A stretch of 64,000 bases of DNA from Rhizophagus clarus (Eukaryota; Glomeromycota; Glomeromycetes; Glomerales; Glomeraceae). The stretch lies in contig BLAL01000074.1 in NCBI GenBank assembly GCA_015698045.1, positions 62,001-126,000 on the forward strand, in the 5' to 3' direction. Below are positions 62,641 to 64,000 of this stretch, one piece after another (position 1 is the stretch's first letter; the number at the start of each line of letters is the position of its first letter). A model generated the notes under the pieces. That model saw only the letters and a list, made by a program, of their open reading frames with translations, ran no database searches and was not told the origin of the DNA. The position numbers were made by a program, and so were the translations under genes.

Positions 62641-62686
62641 TGACGTGCGTCAGTTGTCATCTGATGCAAATTGACATCTGACGCAC
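62641..62686. repeat. Inverted repeat GTGCGTCAG / CTGACGCAC
   Basis: The left arm 62645-62653 and right arm 62678-62686 are perfect 9-bp complements with a 24-nt spacer that itself contains CATCTGATG. TGACGTGCGTCAG at 62641 is shared with 22728-22740. Confidence 0.6.
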
Positions 62687-62800
62687 AACATATATATATG
62701 TATTAACAGTTAATATTCACATCTAAATAATAAATGTATAATAAATTAAAAAATTATAAACCTTTATATTACTTACTACCAAATATAATTATAAATGGAC

Positions 62801-63427
62801 TTACATTCCATAATCCATTCCAAAAAAAAATGAATCAGAAGAGGTAAACACAACATGGAAAAGTTTTTCTTGTTTTATATTATTTAATATAAGCCAATCA
62901 AGAAATGTTCTGAGAAGGACATTTCCTTCATCTGAATAGTTACTAAGTTGATTTAACAAGTTTGCTTCATCAATAATTAAAAATAGGCGAAGGTATGCTA
63001 TTATAATCCCTTTTAAGTGCATAAGAAATTTCAACAAGCATATAAGTAACAACATTAGCAGTAATTTCCTTCTTTGCATTTTTATCAAATAATAAATTGC
63101 TAAAATAAGGAAGTTTAATCTCAAGTTCCGCAAAGAATGATGTGAATTGCATGAAAATGAAATTATACAAATTTGCTTGAGAATTAAACGATCCTAGACG
63201 GCAGTTAATAAAAAGAGGTTTGAAATGGTTTTTTTCATTACTTCATGAACTAAGGTAGTTTTTCCAGAACTAGGTGGTCCTAAAATAACATGAAGTCGTG
63301 AAGTATCACTAAATACATTTGTGAATTGGCTAACTTCTCGCTTTCGGTTAAAAAAGGGATGAATAACTGTAATGAGCAATAGAGCTATTATAGTAGGCAA
63401 GTATTTGAAGGATTTGAAATTAAACAT
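62801..63427 (-). pseudogene. AAA ATPase (archaeal-type ATPase_2-like), broken and truncated
   Basis: From ATG at 63427: a hydrophobic N-terminal segment (YLPTIIALLLITVI), the FFNRKREVSQFTNVFSD linker and a Walker A motif, GPPSSGKTTL (residues about 51-60), then a stop at 63194. A second frame (63170-62970) continues with the sensor/linker region (FTSFFAELEI, ITANVVTYMLVEISYAL). The first frame returns for Walker B (LFLIIDEANLL, about 62990-62960), FLDWLILNNIKQE and TSSDSFFF, then ends at a GTAAGT-like sequence near 62807 with no downstream exon. Two frameshifts and a missing C-terminus make it non-functional. The family is a P-loop ATPase expanded in these fungi, thought to act as a chaperone- or STAND-like switch. 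Confidence 0.8.
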
Positions 63428-63751
63428 GACTGTATGCAGTGTAAGAAGTTAAAAATTATTACGCTGATCTAATTATTATATCAGATATACAATTATGACA
63501 ATAATTACATTATTTTTTTGAAACATTTTGATCACGTTAATAACGTTGTTAGATCATGTGTTACTGTGCTGTATTTTGATTGATTGATCACCAGAACGAA
63601 AACTGATGTCGTACCAATCATTTGTTGCTCACTTCCAAAAATGGTATAAACAAACGGAATTTGCCGCTCCGAAATTCATATAAATTTAACCATATTAAAC
63701 TTTTTAATTTCGGAATCCCCCCTTTCTCTTCTCTCTTTATTCGTATAAATA

Positions 63752-64000
63752 ATGGCATGTTCAAAATTATTTTCAGGAGATATACCAGAGTTAATTAATA
63801 AAATTATAAAATACTTACGTTATGATAGTAAAACATTACATTCGTGTATACTCGTTAACAGATTATGGTGTCGTTTGGCAATTCCATTATTATGGGAAGA
63901 TCCATTTTTACATTATAAAGTAGTTCCAGATTTTATTGGAATTTTATTACATAATTTAAATGAAGATGATAAAACAAAATTAAATGAATATATAATAATT
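63752..64000 (+). CDS. F-box protein, 5' part (runs off the window)
   Basis: The ATG at 63752 opens a frame of 83 codons to the window edge. The N-terminus MACSKLFSGDIPELINKIIK with LHSCILVNRLWCRLAIPLLW is the F-box: the Pro at residue 12, LI-x-I, and the LVNRLWCRLA helix are the usual Skp1-binding contacts. LWEDPF follows, as in the large F-box family of arbuscular mycorrhizal fungi. The C-terminal part, normally leucine-rich repeats that choose the ubiquitylation target, lies outside. Role: substrate receptor of an SCF ubiquitin ligase. No stop or frameshift seen. Confidence 0.93.
   Translation, partial: MACSKLFSGDIPELINKIIKYLRYDSKTLHSCILVNRLWCRLAIPLLWEDPFLHYKVVPDFIGILLHNLNEDDKTKLNEYIII

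Overview
The window is very AT-rich eukaryotic nuclear DNA with short introns (GT...AG, about 40-130 nt), few intact genes, many broken gene copies and several small DNA transposons. The gene families seen point to an arbuscular mycorrhizal fungus of the Rhizophagus type (Glomeromycotina): an F-box gene opening with MACSKLFSGD, a divergent MATA-HMG-like box, TRP-like ion-channel copies, archaeal-type AAA ATPase remnants, tyrosine-kinase-like kinase fragments and hAT transposases. The organism is an inference from these families and the base composition; no rRNA or tRNA gene was recognised.

Layout. 1-5.4 kb: degenerate duplicated coding scraps, then extremely AT-rich DNA. 5.47-8.44 kb: a complete but decayed hAT transposon with perfect 8-bp target duplication, followed by a small MITE-like element (8.48-8.75 kb). 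8.8-18.7 kb: mostly non-coding, with duplicated blocks and gene scraps. 18.7-19.1 kb: single-exon HMG-box gene (-). 19.1-23.4 kb: non-coding. 23.4-25.85 kb: the best-resolved multi-exon gene (13 exons, 518 aa, minus strand), an OB-fold protein resembling RPA70/MEIOB. 26.4-29 kb and 32.4-37.3 kb: pseudogenes, including kinase remnants on both strands. 41.99-42.10 kb: a 112-bp MITE with perfect TIRs and 8-bp TSD.

The outstanding region is 42.4-49.67 kb. A 5.3-kb array of 54 tandem units of about 76-116 bp (one unit is collapsed) lies directly upstream of a long coiled-coil ORF. Every unit carries an intron-like 3' end (branch-site-like CTAAC or CTAAT, an AG-poor tract, AG), exactly three nucleotides, then in 50 of 54 units a GTAAGT/GTGAGT donor. 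The three nucleotides vary (15 different triplets) while the flanking splice signals hardly change, and no stop arises in the phase set by the candidate first exon and by the acceptor of the coiled-coil exon. I read this as a candidate array of single-codon microexons (or ratchet-like splice points) in the 5' part of the coiled-coil gene. It needs RNA evidence.

50.5-53.3 kb: an ion-channel pseudogene (-) cut by a 231-bp MITE with TAAAAATG target duplication. 53.6-55.4 kb: a 13-exon gene of unknown function (+) with one in-frame stop. 55.9-57.04 kb: a second tandem exon-intron cassette array (-), with exons of 41-43 nt. 57.2-58.8 kb: short tandem repeats and a proline-rich exon with two TGA codons. 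58.9-59.6 kb: a zinc-knuckle gene with one in-frame stop. 59.9-61.7 kb: a second hAT transposase remnant. 62.8-63.4 kb: a broken AAA ATPase. 63.75-64.0 kb: the 5' end of an intact F-box gene that runs off the window.
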